DNA of 64,000 nucleotides from JAXGTD01 sp040775095 (GCA_040775095.1 JAXGTD010000002.1:36984-100983); one strand, 5' to 3'; counted from the first letter of the stretch, positions 8,646 through 18,430 are shown. A program made the numbers and translations. Notes: generated by a model not told the origin, from the sequence alone.

Positions 8646-10013
8646 TCATCGACGCTCCTTGATCTCGATGCCCAGCGAGCGGAGCTTACGGTAGAGATGG
8701 GTGCGCTCCATGCCCGCCTCCTTGGCCATCTTGCTGACGTTGCCGCTGTGCTTCTCGAGCTGATATTCCAGGTAGGCCTTCTCGAACTGCTCGCGCGCCT
8801 GGCGCAATGGCTGGTCGAATGAGACGATTCCCTCGAGTGGTTGGGCCGGGATGTTCTGCTGTGCGCCCAACGCGGTCTCCAACTCGCTTTGCGAGATCTC
8901 GTCACCGGCACCCAGGATCAACACCCGCTGGACGAGGTTCCTGAGCTCGAGGATATTGCCGGGCCAGCTGTAGTTGCGCAGGAAATTTTGTGCGCCGACA
9001 CTGAAATGCCGGTAGGGCAGCTTCTCGTGGCTGGCGAAGTGGTCGACATAGTAGTTGAGCAGGTCGGGGATATCCTCGGTGTGCTCACGCAGTGGCGGGA
9101 TCACCAATGGCACCACGTTCAGATGGTAGAACAGGTCTTCGCGGAAGCGTCCGGCACGGACCTCTTCCTTGAGGTCGCGTTGGGTGGCCGCGACGATGCG
9201 CACATCGATGGAGACCGGCTCGCTGCCGCCGACCCGCAGGAATGACCCGGTGTCCAGTGCCCCCAACAGCTGGCCCTGGGCATCGAGGTCCATATCGGCC
9301 ATCTCATCGAGCAACAGGGTTCCACCGGCGGCCTGTTCCAGTGCGCCGTAGTGGATGTGCTGGTTTTCTTCGCTCCCGAACAACTCCCGCGCGGCGTTGC
9401 CCGGCGAGATCCCGGACACGCCCAGGTCGACAAACGGCCGTTCCCTGCGCCCGCTCTGGGCGTGCAGGTAGCGCGCGAAGGTCTCCCGGCCCGAGCCGGC
9501 CTCTCCCGTGATGAGCACCCAGGTGTCGTGCTGGGCGATGCGCTTGACCTGCTCACGCAGGCGTTGCATCGCCGCGGAGCGACCGGCAGGCTCATGCACC
9601 AGGGTCGTGCGACGACGCAGGCCAATGTTCTCGCGCACCAGCTTGTCGGCCTCGAGGGCCCGCTCGACGGTGAGCAGCAGCTTGGCCATCGAGAGTGGCT
9701 TTTCGAGGAAGTCATAGGCCCCGAGCCGTGTCGCCTCGACCGCTGTCTCGACGTTGCCGTGGCCGGACATCATGATCACCGGGCAGGGCAGGCCATCGCC
9801 ATCGGCCCACTCCTTGAGCAGGCTGATGCCGTCGAGGTCCGGCATCCAGATATCGAGCAGGATCAGGTCCGGGCGGCGTTCGCGAAGGGCGTGGCGGGCA
9901 ATCGCGCCGTTCTCCGCATTGGTGACGATATAGCCCTCATCTTCGAGGATATCCTGCACTGTCTCGCGGATGTCTGGCTCGTCGTCGACGACGAGGATAT
10001 GGGTCGCGCTCAT
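8646..10013 (-). CDS. ntrX: NtrX-type response regulator (REC-AAA+-Fis HTH) with altered Walker A
   Basis: Response regulator of the NtrYX system, 455 aa. Residues 1-120 form a receiver domain (VVDDEPDI and phospho-acceptor in LLDIWMPD). This is followed by an AAA+ sigma-54-activator-like domain and a C-terminal Fis-type helix-turn-helix ([21 protein letters not shown]). Two oddities are visible. The Walker A motif reads GEAGSGRE, with Arg176 in place of the invariant lysine, and the GAFTGA sigma-54 contact loop is absent (the region reads [14 protein letters not shown]). Walker B (LLLDE) is intact. NtrX proteins without GAFTGA are known to act with sigma-70; the extra Walker A change suggests weak or no ATPase activity. 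The start overlaps the ntrY stop by four bases. Confidence 0.9.
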   Translation of the reverse strand: MSATHILVVDDEPDIRETVQDILEDEGYIVTNAENGAIARHALRERRPDLILLDIWMPDLDGISLLKEWADGDGLPCPVIMMSGHGNVETAVEATRLGAYDFLEKPLSMAKLLLTVERALEADKLVRENIGLRRRTTLVHEPAGRSAAMQRLREQVKRIAQHDTWVLITGEAGSGRETFARYLHAQSGRRERPFVDLGVSGISPGNAARELFGSEENQHIHYGALEQAAGGTLLLDEMADMDLDAQGQLLGALDTGSFLRVGGSEPVSIDVRIVAATQRDLKEEVRAGRFREDLFYHLNVVPLVIPPLREHTEDIPDLLNYYVDHFASHEKLPYRHFSVGAQNFLRNYSWPGNILELRNLVQRVLILGAGDEISQSELETALGAQQNIPAQPLEGIVSFDQPLRQAREQFEKAYLEYQLEKHSGNVSKMAKEAGMERTHLYRKLRSLGIEIKERR

Positions 10014-12211
10014 GATTCTCCTGGCTGCCGCGTGGGCGTTGCTGACGCGGTGGGCTCGTCGCTCCAGACGGGAAGCCGCGCCGTGATACGTGCGCCCTGT
10101 TCCGCATTCTCCGCCCAAATGATACCGCCGTGTTCTTCAATAATCTTCTTGACGATGGCCAGGCCGAGGCCCGTCCCCTTTGCCTTGGAGGTGACATAGG
10201 GCTCGAAGAGTCGGTCGACCATGTCGGCTCGGAAGCCCTCGCCGTTGTCGTCGACGCGTAGCTCGATGTAGGGGGTCTCGGCGTTCTGCACCAGCGCGGT
10301 GCGCAATACAATTTTCCCGTCGGTCTGTCCCTCCAGCGCCTCCTGCGCATTCTTGAGCAGATTGTGGACGATCTGGCGCAGGCGTTTGGAATCGCCGCGC
10401 ACCCTGGCGTCGCCCGCATTGAGGACCGACCCGATGCGTGGGTCGCTGAGCCGATAGAGCTCGAGCACCTCATGGATGAGGGGATCGAGCGCGAACGGCT
10501 CACGCTGCATCTCGGGTGCGCGCGCGTAGTTGGCGAAGTCGTTCACCATGGCCTTCATCGCCTCGACCTGTTGAACGATGGTGTGGGTGGAGCGATCGAC
10601 GATGCGGGCGTCCTGCTCGGGCAGCTTGGCCAACAGCTTGTGACGCAATCGCTCGGCGGAGAGCTGGATCGGCGTTAGCGGGTTCTTGATCTCATGGGCG
10701 AGGCGTCGCGCGACCTCGCCCCAGGCGGCGTCGCGTTGCGCCCGGATCAGGGTCGTGATGTCGTCGAAGACGACGACATGGCCGGTTGCCTCGCCGGTCG
10801 GTATCGGCAGCGGGCTGCCGCGGCACATCAGCACCTTGCGGCCCTCCCCGCTGAACAGCGCCACCTCCTCGCGCCATTCCTCGCCCTGCTCCACGCGCCG
10901 GCGGATGGTCTCGATCAGATGCAATAGTCTCGGGTGGGCCTGTTCGAGGTCGTCGAGCGAGGCCTCGGCGACGTCGTCGGGCTCCAGCGACAGGATCTGG
11001 TAGGCTGCCGTGTTGCTGGTGCGCAGGGCAAGCGAGGCATCCAGCGCGATCACACCCGAGGACAGCCGCGCCAGAACGGTCTGCAGGTACGCCCGCTGGT
11101 GTTCGACCGCCTGTTGACTCTGGGCTGCCTCGTCGCGCGCCTGGGCGATGCGTCGGGTCATGGCATTGAACGAGGCGACCAAAAACGCGAGCTCGTCGTC
11201 GTGCGAGGGCAGCGGCAGCTGCTGCTCGTAGTCGCCCGCGGCGATGGCACGGGTACCGCGGGCGATGTCGGCCACTGGCTGGACCAGGCGCTGCGCGGTG
11301 CGGAAGGCGACCAGGAGCGCCGCCATCAGGCCGAATACCAGCACCAGCGAGAGCGTCAGCGAGAAACTGAGCTTGAGCGAGCGACGCAGATACGACAGCT
11401 CGGTGTAGCGGTTGTAGGCATCCTCCAGCTTCGCCGCGAGCTCTGAGATCCGCACCGATGTCGGGAAGATCGCCTGCAACAGCAGCGGCCTGGCGCGCGG
11501 GTCGTTGACCAGCACGCGAACGACCAGCTCGCCGTCGGTGCCCGGCTCCAGCGCGACATAGTCCACGCCCTGACGCACGCCCTGCATGATCTCGCGCTCG
11601 GGGTGGTCGGGAACGAGCTGGATCGGGTCGTCGTTGGCGGTGCCCAGTACCTGACCCGAGCTGTTGAACACGGTCAGCTCCAACGCCCCGGCCTGCCGAC
11701 GCAGATCACCCAGGGTCAGGGTCAGCGCGGTGGCGGAACGGTCCTCGATGCCGGCCAGCAGTTGCGCGCTGTACTTCATCAGCACACGCTGGTTCAGGTC
11801 GAGCGAGGCCTGGTTGAGCGTCAGCGCGTCTTGCATTGCGCTGTCGATCTCGACGTCGAACCAGCTATCGATGCCGCGCAGAAGAAAGCCCAGCGAGTAG
11901 TAGTAGACGATCCCGACCGGGAGCAGCGAGATGGCCGCGAACAGCATCACCAGGCGGCCTGTCAGACGGGAGCCGGCGGCCTGCTGTCGCCAGCCTCGCA
12001 TGAGTCGGGCGACGTTGACCGCAACCATGATCGCCAGGACAAGCAGCCCCAGCAGCACCACGAACAGCAGCGGCACGAAGATCTGGCTCAGGCTCTCGGA
12101 GTTCTGCACCGCGTCGCTCATCAGATGCAATGCGATGAGCAGCGCTACGAGCAGCGCGACGGCCCAGAACGTCCCCGGGTGCTTGAGACGCTTCAACGTT
12201 CGACCGGCCAT
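10010..12211 (-). CDS. ntrY: NtrY-type sensor histidine kinase
   Basis: Inner-membrane sensor kinase partnered with NtrX, about 733 aa. Two hydrophobic helices lie in residues 10-70, then a periplasmic or extracytoplasmic sensor region and a further membrane helix near 275-300. A HAMP linker, a PAS domain, and a HisKA domain with phospho-acceptor His in ARRLAHEIKNPLTP follow. The HATPase has N box (NLLKNAQEAL), G1 (DNGEGF) and G2 (GTGLGLAIVKKI). The ATG at 12211 is chosen; a TTG three codons upstream is an alternative. Its start lies inside the end of the DUF4390 gene and its stop overlaps ntrX by four bases, so the set is translationally coupled. The signal sensed is unknown here. Confidence 0.93.
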   Translation of the reverse strand: MAGRTLKRLKHPGTFWAVALLVALLIALHLMSDAVQNSESLSQIFVPLLFVVLLGLLVLAIMVAVNVARLMRGWRQQAAGSRLTGRLVMLFAAISLLPVGIVYYYSLGFLLRGIDSWFDVEIDSAMQDALTLNQASLDLNQRVLMKYSAQLLAGIEDRSATALTLTLGDLRRQAGALELTVFNSSGQVLGTANDDPIQLVPDHPEREIMQGVRQGVDYVALEPGTDGELVVRVLVNDPRARPLLLQAIFPTSVRISELAAKLEDAYNRYTELSYLRRSLKLSFSLTLSLVLVFGLMAALLVAFRTAQRLVQPVADIARGTRAIAAGDYEQQLPLPSHDDELAFLVASFNAMTRRIAQARDEAAQSQQAVEHQRAYLQTVLARLSSGVIALDASLALRTSNTAAYQILSLEPDDVAEASLDDLEQAHPRLLHLIETIRRRVEQGEEWREEVALFSGEGRKVLMCRGSPLPIPTGEATGHVVVFDDITTLIRAQRDAAWGEVARRLAHEIKNPLTPIQLSAERLRHKLLAKLPEQDARIVDRSTHTIVQQVEAMKAMVNDFANYARAPEMQREPFALDPLIHEVLELYRLSDPRIGSVLNAGDARVRGDSKRLRQIVHNLLKNAQEALEGQTDGKIVLRTALVQNAETPYIELRVDDNGEGFRADMVDRLFEPYVTSKAKGTGLGLAIVKKIIEEHGGIIWAENAEQGARITARLPVWSDEPTASATPTRQPGES

Positions 12212-12768
12212 TTGGTCCAATCACTGCTGTGCTTCCAGGATGGACGCAGATAGGCCATGGGCCGCAGCGGCAACGGCAACTCCTCGATGTCGAGGGAGAC
12301 CCGGATCTGTACCTCGTAGTCTTGCCCGTCCTCGAGCCGATCCTTGCCGAGCAGCTGTAACCCCTCGATCTCGCCCAGCGCCGCGATGGCGGCATCGCGC
12401 GTCACGTAGGTGCGTCCACCCTCGCCGGGCAGGCGGGTCACCAGGTAGCGCTCGGAGAGTGGTTTGTAGCGGATCTGGTAACGCAGGCGTTGGTCGACCA
12501 GGCTGTCGTCCCAAAGCCAATCGTCCTGGCCACGCACCTGGATGTGGACCTCGAGCGTCAGCGGCACGCCGTTGTCGAGTGCCTCCAGGGCCTCGTCGCT
12601 GAAACCATAGTCGATGTGTGCGTCGAGTACGTAGGTGTCGCCGACCAGATGGGTGGTTGCGCGGGTGACATCGAAACCCTTGGCGAGACAGACCTCCGGG
12701 GACAGCAGCAACCCCGTGAGGGCCACCAGCCAGGAGAGTGCCGTCGTGACGCGGGTCGACATGGTCAC
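12193..12768 (-). CDS. DUF4390 exported protein
   Basis: A 191-residue protein with an N-terminal signal peptide (residues 1-29, cleaved after CLA) and a mature beta-rich domain. It matches the DUF4390 family, which in gammaproteobacteria typically lies between rsmB and the ntrY-type kinase. That placement is seen here, supporting the call. Its ATG overlaps the rsmB stop (ATGA) and its 3' end overlaps the ntrY start, so the three genes are translationally coupled. An extracytoplasmic role related to the sensor kinase is an inference from this constant linkage; no biochemical function is known to me. Confidence 0.82.
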   Translation of the reverse strand: MTMSTRVTTALSWLVALTGLLLSPEVCLAKGFDVTRATTHLVGDTYVLDAHIDYGFSDEALEALDNGVPLTLEVHIQVRGQDDWLWDDSLVDQRLRYQIRYKPLSERYLVTRLPGEGGRTYVTRDAAIAALGEIEGLQLLGKDRLEDGQDYEVQIRVSLDIEELPLPLRPMAYLRPSWKHSSDWTKWPVER

Positions 12769-14135
12769 GCCCTTTTCTCAACCAGCGCGTAGTAAAATCC
12801 ATCGCTGTCGTCGCGATGGGGCAGGAGTTGTCGGCCGGGTTCGCACGCGATGCCCCAGGGGACGTCGATCGGGCACGCGTGGGCATCGGCATGGCGCTCG
12901 AGAAAGGCGCGGACCTGCTCCTGATTCTCCTCTGGCAGAACCGAGCAGGTGGCGTAGAGCATGCGCCCGCCGGGTGCGAGCAGCGGCCAGATGGCATCGA
13001 GCATCGACGCCTGGGTCGCGGCGAGGACGGGGATGTCGCTGTCGCGACGCAACCGTTTGATGTCCGGATGCCGGCGGATCACACCCGTGGCGGAGCAGGG
13101 GGCATCGAGCAGGATACGCTGGTAGGTCTGGTCGGCCCATGCGCCGGCCGGGTGTGCCGCGTCACCGACCACCACCCTTGCCTGCAGGCCCAGTCGCGCC
13201 AGGTTGGCGCGCAGGGGCTCGAGGCGGGCGGCGTCGATGTCCAGCGCGGTCAGGTCGATGCCGGCCCCGGCATGTTCGAGCAGATGCGCGGTCTTGCCCC
13301 CGGGCGCGGCGCAGGCATCGAGCACACGCTCGCCGGGTCTGGGGTCCACGAGCCGTGCGGCCCGTTGTGCGCCGCTGTCCTGGACTGACACGAGTCCATC
13401 GGAGAAGCCGGGCAGCCGGGAGGTCGGCACCGGCTCGTCGAGTCGAAGGCCGCAATCGCTGTCTGCCAAGGGTGTCGCGTTGATGCCGGCGCCCCGGAGG
13501 AGCTCGAGATAGGCGGCGCGGTTGCTTCCAGTGAGATTGACGCGCAGGTGCATGGGCGCGCGCGTGTTGCTTGCCTCGACGATGGCCTCCCATTGCGCGG
13601 GCCAGGCGGTGCGCAGGCGCGCGAGCAGCCAATCCGGAAACAGCCAGTGCGCCGCCGCATTGGCATCGACGCGCTCGAGCAGTTGCGCCTGCTCGCGCTG
13701 GAAACGCCGCAGCACGGCGTTGAGCAGGCCAGCCGCCCAAGGCTTTTGCAGGCCGCGTGTGGCGCCGACGGTGGCGGCAACGGCGGCGTGCGCGGGGACA
13801 CGCATCGCGGCCAGCTGGTAGAGCCCGATCAGCAGCAATGCCTCGAGGTCGGCGTCGGCCGCCTTGAGGGGCCGCCGCAGCAGGACGCCGGCCAGGGCGT
13901 CGAGCCTCGGCAGCAGCCGCAGGGTGCCGAAGCTGAGCTCGCGCAGCAGCGCCAGATCGCGCTCGTCGGCCAGGGGTGGCGCCGCATTCAACGCATCGGT
14001 CAAAGAGCGGCCATGGGAACGCACCGCGCAAACCACGCGCGCGGCGGCCGCGCGCGGCGCTGAGCCCTGGCTGGCGCCGGCTGCCGGGTCATCGCCCCCG
14101 CGCGGACGATGCCTGGATACGCCGTGCTCAGCCAA
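12765..14135 (-). CDS. rsmB: 16S rRNA (cytosine-967-C5)-methyltransferase RsmB
   Basis: SAM-dependent methyltransferase that makes m5C967 in 16S rRNA. The N-terminal NusB-like RNA-binding domain (about residues 35-165) is followed by a Rossmann catalytic domain. The SAM site is DACAAPGGKTAHLLE. The two catalytic cysteines are in DAPCSATG (motif IV) and YATCSVLPEEN (motif VI). There is no in-frame ATG near the family start. I place it at a TTG at 14135, seven bases after an AAGGGGG ribosome site and overlapping the end of fmt by eight bases; this gives 456 aa versus 429 in E. coli. The order def-fmt-rsmB is conserved in gammaproteobacteria. Confidence 0.93.
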   Translation of the reverse strand: MAEHGVSRHRPRGGDDPAAGASQGSAPRAAAARVVCAVRSHGRSLTDALNAAPPLADERDLALLRELSFGTLRLLPRLDALAGVLLRRPLKAADADLEALLLIGLYQLAAMRVPAHAAVAATVGATRGLQKPWAAGLLNAVLRRFQREQAQLLERVDANAAAHWLFPDWLLARLRTAWPAQWEAIVEASNTRAPMHLRVNLTGSNRAAYLELLRGAGINATPLADSDCGLRLDEPVPTSRLPGFSDGLVSVQDSGAQRAARLVDPRPGERVLDACAAPGGKTAHLLEHAGAGIDLTALDIDAARLEPLRANLARLGLQARVVVGDAAHPAGAWADQTYQRILLDAPCSATGVIRRHPDIKRLRRDSDIPVLAATQASMLDAIWPLLAPGGRMLYATCSVLPEENQEQVRAFLERHADAHACPIDVPWGIACEPGRQLLPHRDDSDGFYYALVEKRA

Positions 14136-15063
14136 GCCGATGCCCCCTTGGGTTGCGGCTGTTGAGAAAGTCGCCGACTGGCATGGGACGCCGGCCCGCG
14201 GGCTGCAGCCGCGTGATGCGCAACAGACCGTCTGCGGTCGCGACGTCGATCCCCTGTTTGGATGCGGCCACGACAACGCCCGGCGCGGCGTCGCAACGCT
14301 CCGCGACAGACTCGGCGCTCCAGACGCGGATGGTATCGCCGTCGAGCTCGGTCTGCGCCACCGGCCAGGGGTTGAACGCACGGATCATGCGCCCGATCGC
14401 GACGGCCGGTCGTGCCCAGTCGATGCGCGCCTCGGCCTTGTCGAGCTTTTTTGCGTACGTGGCCGCGCTTTCATCCTGCGCTACGGGCGTTGCGCTGCCG
14501 TCGAGGATTCCCGGCAGTGCCGCCATGAGTGCGCGCGCGCCGAGCGGGGCCAGTTTGTCGTGCAACGTACCGGCGGTGTCCGTGGCCGTGATCGGGACCC
14601 GATGGGCCGCGTAGACCGGACCGGTATCGAGCCCCGCCTCCATGCGCATGATGCAGATGCCGGTCTCCTGGTCGTCGGCCAGGATCGCGCGCTGAATCGG
14701 TGCGGCGCCGCGCCAGCGCGGGAGCAGCGATGCGTGGATGTTGATACAGCCGAGCCGCGCGGCGTCGAGCGCGGGCTGCGGCAGCAGTAGCCCATATGCG
14801 GCGACGACGATGAGATCCGCGTTGAGGGCGTGCAGCGCGGATAGCACCTCGGCATCGCGTAGCGTCGGTGGCTGGCGGACCTCGATGCCGGCCGCGATTG
14901 CCGTGCGCTTGACCGGGCTTGGTGTCGTCTTGCGGCCGCGTCCGGCGGGACGATCGGGTTGCGTGTAGACCGCGAGCGGAGACAGCCCGGCATCAATCAG
15001 GGCCGTGAGCGGCGGCACGGCGAACTCGGGCGTGCCGGCGTAGATGACTCTCGGGGAGGGCAT
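14128..15063 (-). CDS. fmt: methionyl-tRNA formyltransferase
   Basis: Transfers a formyl group from 10-formyl-tetrahydrofolate to initiator Met-tRNA. The 311-aa protein has the family length and motifs: VIYAGTPEFAVPPL at the N-terminus, the tRNA-contacting loop around QPDRPAGRGRK, and the catalytic segment NIHASLLPRWRGAAPIQ, whose Asn, His and later Asp in GLDTGPVY are the active-site residues. A C-terminal OB-fold domain covers about residues 210-311. It lies 62 bp after def and overlaps rsmB. Removal of the formyl group is done by the product of the neighbouring def, so the pair forms one functional unit. Confidence 0.96.
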   Translation of the reverse strand: MPSPRVIYAGTPEFAVPPLTALIDAGLSPLAVYTQPDRPAGRGRKTTPSPVKRTAIAAGIEVRQPPTLRDAEVLSALHALNADLIVVAAYGLLLPQPALDAARLGCINIHASLLPRWRGAAPIQRAILADDQETGICIMRMEAGLDTGPVYAAHRVPITATDTAGTLHDKLAPLGARALMAALPGILDGSATPVAQDESAATYAKKLDKAEARIDWARPAVAIGRMIRAFNPWPVAQTELDGDTIRVWSAESVAERCDAAPGVVVAASKQGIDVATADGLLRITRLQPAGRRPMPVGDFLNSRNPRGHRLG

Positions 15064-15125
15064 GTCGCTGGCTCAGGCCCGCGAAGCGGTGCGGCAGCAT
15101 GGTGGGAAGGGCTCCAGGCGCTGCA

Positions 15126-15662
15126 TCAGACCGCGCGACGGTGCTCGTCGCGGGCGACCGGCTTGGCCTGACGTTGCCCCTTCTCGAGCTTCTTGCGAAT
15201 GCGCTGGCGTTTCAGCGATGAGATGTGATCGACGAACAGGCGGCCATCGAGGTGATCGATCTCGTGCTGGATGCACACGGCAAGCAGCCCGCCGGTGTCG
15301 ATCTCGACCGGCCCGCCGTCGCGGTCGAGCGCGCGTACCTTGACCCGCTCGGCACGGGTGACGGTTTCGTAAAAGCCCGGCACTGACAGGCAGCCTTCCT
15401 CCATCTCTTCGTCGCCGCTGGCCTCGAGGATCTCCGGGTTGATCAGGCACAGTGGCGCGTCGCGATCATCGGAGATGTCCATGACGACGATGCGCAACGC
15501 GATATCCACCTGGGTTGCCGCAAGACCGATGCCGGGTGCGGCATACATGGTCTCGAACATGTCATCGACGATCTGACGGATGCGTTGGTCGACCTGACCG
15601 ACAGGGTTGGCCATGCGCCGCAGGCGTGTATCGGGGAATGTGAGTATTTGCAGTTGGGCCAT
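15126..15662 (-). CDS. def: peptide deformylase
   Basis: Iron-dependent metallo-hydrolase that removes the formyl group from new polypeptides. All three signature motifs are present in the 178-aa protein: [15 protein letters not shown] (metal-binding Cys) and QHEIDHLDG (two metal-binding His and catalytic Glu). The start at 15662 ([11 protein letters not shown]) matches the family N-terminus; the upstream in-frame extension is rejected. The C-terminus is somewhat longer and more basic than E. coli Def ([15 protein letters not shown]). It is divergent from the LysM gene across about 275 bp, and is the first gene of the def-fmt-rsmB transcript. Confidence 0.96.
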   Translation of the reverse strand: MAQLQILTFPDTRLRRMANPVGQVDQRIRQIVDDMFETMYAAPGIGLAATQVDIALRIVVMDISDDRDAPLCLINPEILEASGDEEMEEGCLSVPGFYETVTRAERVKVRALDRDGGPVEIDTGGLLAVCIQHEIDHLDGRLFVDHISSLKRQRIRKKLEKGQRQAKPVARDEHRRAV

Positions 15663-15937
15663 AGTCTTGCGGTGGATTCTTTGTACTCTGGTCAGGGCAT
15701 CACTCCATGCGCTAAGCTCTTTATGATACAACAATGTAGGGACGCGTCCGCCGGGAGAACAGCCGGACACGGGCGATGGACGTCCGATGGGTGTCGCCTA
15801 ACGGGCGGCCAAGTCGCGTCCTTACGGTCTGTGACAATGGAAAAGTCCGGTTGCTCCAGCACCGGGCGGACTGGGTGTCGCGGCCGCGATGCGATCCTCG
15901 TGCAGCAGTCCAGCCAGGGGTGCGGGAGCCCTACCGA

Positions 15938-17152
15938 ATGATGCAGACCACCCTTACCGCGATCTATCGCACACTCTGCGTGACTGGCGTGGCGATAGCG
16001 CTGACGTGCCTCGCCATCGCCCCGGTGTTCGCTCAGGTGGCGCTGGCCCCGGATCACCCCCAGCGCTACACGGTGGTCCCGGGCGATACCCTGTGGGGGA
16101 TCGCGGGCCGCTTCCTGCGCGACCCGTGGCGCTGGAACGAGGTCTGGGAGGAGAACCCGGATGTGTCGAACCCGAACCTGATCTACCCCGGAGACGTGCT
16201 GACGCTCAGCTTTCGTGATGGCAGGCCGCGCATCCGCAACCAACGCGCTGGCGGTGGCATGCGCGTGGTCAAGCTCACGCCGCGGGTACGGGTCACCGAG
16301 CTCGAGGCGGCGATCCCGACGATTCCGCTCAATGCGATCGCGCCGTTCCTGTCGCGTCCGGTCGTGACCGATTCCCGCACCCTCGACGACGCCCCCTACG
16401 TCGTCGGTTTTCCCGAGGATCACATCCTCGCCGGGACTGGTGGCACGCTCTACGTGCGCAGCATCATGACGGATGCGAACGATCGCTTCGATGTGCTGCG
16501 GCCGGGCCAGGAATACCGGGATCCCGATACCAACGAGGTCCTCGGCTACGAGGCGTTGTCCGTGGCGTCCGCGGCACTGGAGCGACCAGGTGACCCGGCG
16601 ACACTGATGGTGACCCGTTCGTCGCGGGAGGTCGAGATCGGCGACCGGGTCCTGCCCTCGCGCGAGGATGCGCCGATTCGAGGCCTGGTGCCGCGGCCGG
16701 CGCCGCTTGGCATGCTGGGCAAGATCGTCGCGGTGCTCAACGGTGTCTCGCAGATCGGCCAATACGACATCGTCGTGCTCAACCGGGGCCTGCGCGAACG
16801 CGTCGAGCTTGGCCAGGTGTTCGAGGTCTACCAAGGCGGCACGCAGCGGCGCGACCAGGTGCGTTCGCAGCGCGCGGGATGGAACTGGCGCAACGAGACG
16901 CCGCTCGATACCTCGTTCTGGTACGGCGACTGGGAGATCACGGGTTGGAGTCGCGATGAGCCCGACCCGAACGCGCCGCTTCCGCTGCATGTCCAGGCGC
17001 GGCGCGAGTCCACGACCTACATCTCGCCCAATTCCCGCTCCGGTGTCGTGATGGTGTTCCGCGTCTTCCCGCGCGTGAGCTTCGCGCTGGTCATGCATGC
17101 AGACCGCCCGATGCATATCGGTGAAGTCGTCGCCACGCCGCGGGACATCTGA
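15938..17152 (+). CDS. LysM-domain exported protein
   Basis: A 404-residue protein with a signal peptide (MMQTTLTAIYRTL... cleaved near VFAQ, residue 30). A LysM domain follows at about residues 45-90 (YTVVPGDTLWGIAGRFL, ending LIYPGDVLTL), a module that binds peptidoglycan. The remaining 300 residues are beta-rich and of unassigned function. LysM proteins of this layout are conserved next to dprA/smf and divergent from def in gammaproteobacteria, which is what is seen here. The start is set at the first of two adjacent ATGs (15938), after GGGAG. A structural or assembly role at the cell wall is likely; no catalytic motif is seen. Confidence 0.85.
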   Translation: MMQTTLTAIYRTLCVTGVAIALTCLAIAPVFAQVALAPDHPQRYTVVPGDTLWGIAGRFLRDPWRWNEVWEENPDVSNPNLIYPGDVLTLSFRDGRPRIRNQRAGGGMRVVKLTPRVRVTELEAAIPTIPLNAIAPFLSRPVVTDSRTLDDAPYVVGFPEDHILAGTGGTLYVRSIMTDANDRFDVLRPGQEYRDPDTNEVLGYEALSVASAALERPGDPATLMVTRSSREVEIGDRVLPSREDAPIRGLVPRPAPLGMLGKIVAVLNGVSQIGQYDIVVLNRGLRERVELGQVFEVYQGGTQRRDQVRSQRAGWNWRNETPLDTSFWYGDWEITGWSRDEPDPNAPLPLHVQARRESTTYISPNSRSGVVMVFRVFPRVSFALVMHADRPMHIGEVVATPRDI

Positions 17153-17191
17153 CATGCCGTCCTGTGTCGCTTCGTACTGGGCCGCGCGCCG

Positions 17192-18322
17192 GTGAGCAAC
17201 GACACGACCGCCGGCGTTGCCGACTGGCTCAGGCTCGCGCGGGCGCCCGGCGTTGGGCCACAGACCATCGAACGGCTCATCGCCCGTTTTGGTGACCCGG
17301 CCTCGGTGTTGCGCGCGGGACGCTCGGCGCTACGCGCGGTGGGCCTCGCGCCGGCCGCGGTCGATGCGCTGTACGACCCCGACGGTGAGGCAATCGCCCA
17401 AGTCCTGCGTTGGGGGGAGCAGGAGGGTGCTACGATCCTGACGCCAGACCACCCCCACTGGCCACCCTTGTTGGCGCAGATCGCGGCGGCGCCCCCGGTC
17501 CTGTTCGTGCGCGGTGATGTGCGGGTGCTCTCGGAGCCGCAGATTGCCATCGTCGGCAGCCGAAACCCCACCGCGGGCGGGTTGGAGACAACGCGGGCGT
17601 TCGCGCGCTATCTCGCCGGGTTGGGGCTCGTGGTGACCAGTGGTCTGGCGATCGGGGTGGATGGTGCGGCCCATGCCGGCGCAATGGATGGCGGTCGGAC
17701 CATCGCGGTGCTTGGCACGGGGCCGGACCGCGTCTATCCCGCTGCGCATCGCGATCTGGCCCGGCGCATCGCTGAAAACGGTGCCCTGGTGAGCGAGTTC
17801 CCACCGGGTGTCGGCGCCCACCCGAGCCATTTCCCGCGCCGCAACCGGTTGATCAGCGGCCTCAGCCTGGGCACCCTCGTGACGGAAGCCGCGCCACGCA
17901 GTGGCTCGCTGATCACCGCGCGCTACGCCGTCGAACAGGGCCGTGAGGTGTTTGCGATCCCAGGGTCCATACACAACCCGCTGGCGCGAGGTTGTCACGC
18001 GCTGATCCGGCAGGGTGCCAAGCTGATCGACAGCGCCGACCAGCTGCTCGAGGAGCTCGCGCCGCAGCTGCGCGGACTGACCCTCGCCTCGGACGCCTGC
18101 CCGCGCGATGTAGCCGACACCGCGGGGGCGGTGCTCGATGCAGACCACCGGCGGCTGCTCGAGAGCATGGGGTGGGATCCCATGGCCCCGGACGAGCTGA
18201 TCGCGCGCAGTGGGATGCCGGCACAGAGTGTCGCCTCGATGCTATTGTTGCTGGAGCTGCAGGGACATGTATCATCTCACCCTGGTGGCCGCTACAGCCG
18301 AAGCGGTGCCGCCGATACGTGA
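17192..18322 (+). CDS. dprA: DNA processing protein DprA (Smf)
   Basis: Binds incoming single-stranded DNA and loads RecA during natural transformation. The 376-aa protein begins with a GTG at 17192. Residues 1-60 form a helix-hairpin-helix/SAM-like region (APGVGPQTIERLIARFG). The Rossmann-like core follows with IVGSRNPTAGG, TSGLAIGVDGAAHAGAM, VLGTGPDRVYP, EFPPG and FPRRNRLISGLS. A winged-helix segment closes the protein (AGAVLDADHRRLL to about 370). It lies 39 bp after the LysM gene, probably co-transcribed, and is followed by a terminator. Its presence alone does not prove competence. Confidence 0.95.
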   Translation: MSNDTTAGVADWLRLARAPGVGPQTIERLIARFGDPASVLRAGRSALRAVGLAPAAVDALYDPDGEAIAQVLRWGEQEGATILTPDHPHWPPLLAQIAAAPPVLFVRGDVRVLSEPQIAIVGSRNPTAGGLETTRAFARYLAGLGLVVTSGLAIGVDGAAHAGAMDGGRTIAVLGTGPDRVYPAAHRDLARRIAENGALVSEFPPGVGAHPSHFPRRNRLISGLSLGTLVTEAAPRSGSLITARYAVEQGREVFAIPGSIHNPLARGCHALIRQGAKLIDSADQLLEELAPQLRGLTLASDACPRDVADTAGAVLDADHRRLLESMGWDPMAPDELIARSGMPAQSVASMLLLLELQGHVSSHPGGRYSRSGAADT

Positions 18323-18347
18323 TCCGGACTCCGGCTGCGCCCATGGG

Positions 18348-18386
18348 CGCACCGCGGGCCTTGACCGCAGGGTGGCGTTTTTTTTT
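18348..18386 (+). terminator. rho-independent terminator between dprA and smg
   Basis: Arms CGC-ACC-GCGG and CCGC-AG-GGT-G-GCG fold into a bulged stem with loop GCCTTGA, followed by nine T residues (18378-18386). Just upstream lies a perfect 16-base palindrome, TGCGCCCATGGGCGCA (18336-18351), that may pair alternatively. Confidence 0.55.
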
Positions 18387-18430
18387 GCATCGAAACAGCG
18401 CGGCAGAGCGCCGCAGTCGAGGTCCCGTGG

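Noticed and set aside
15692..17155. Minus-strand frame opposite the LysM gene
   Set aside because: The plus-strand protein has a signal peptide and LysM domain; the antisense product is His/Arg/Asp-rich and featureless.
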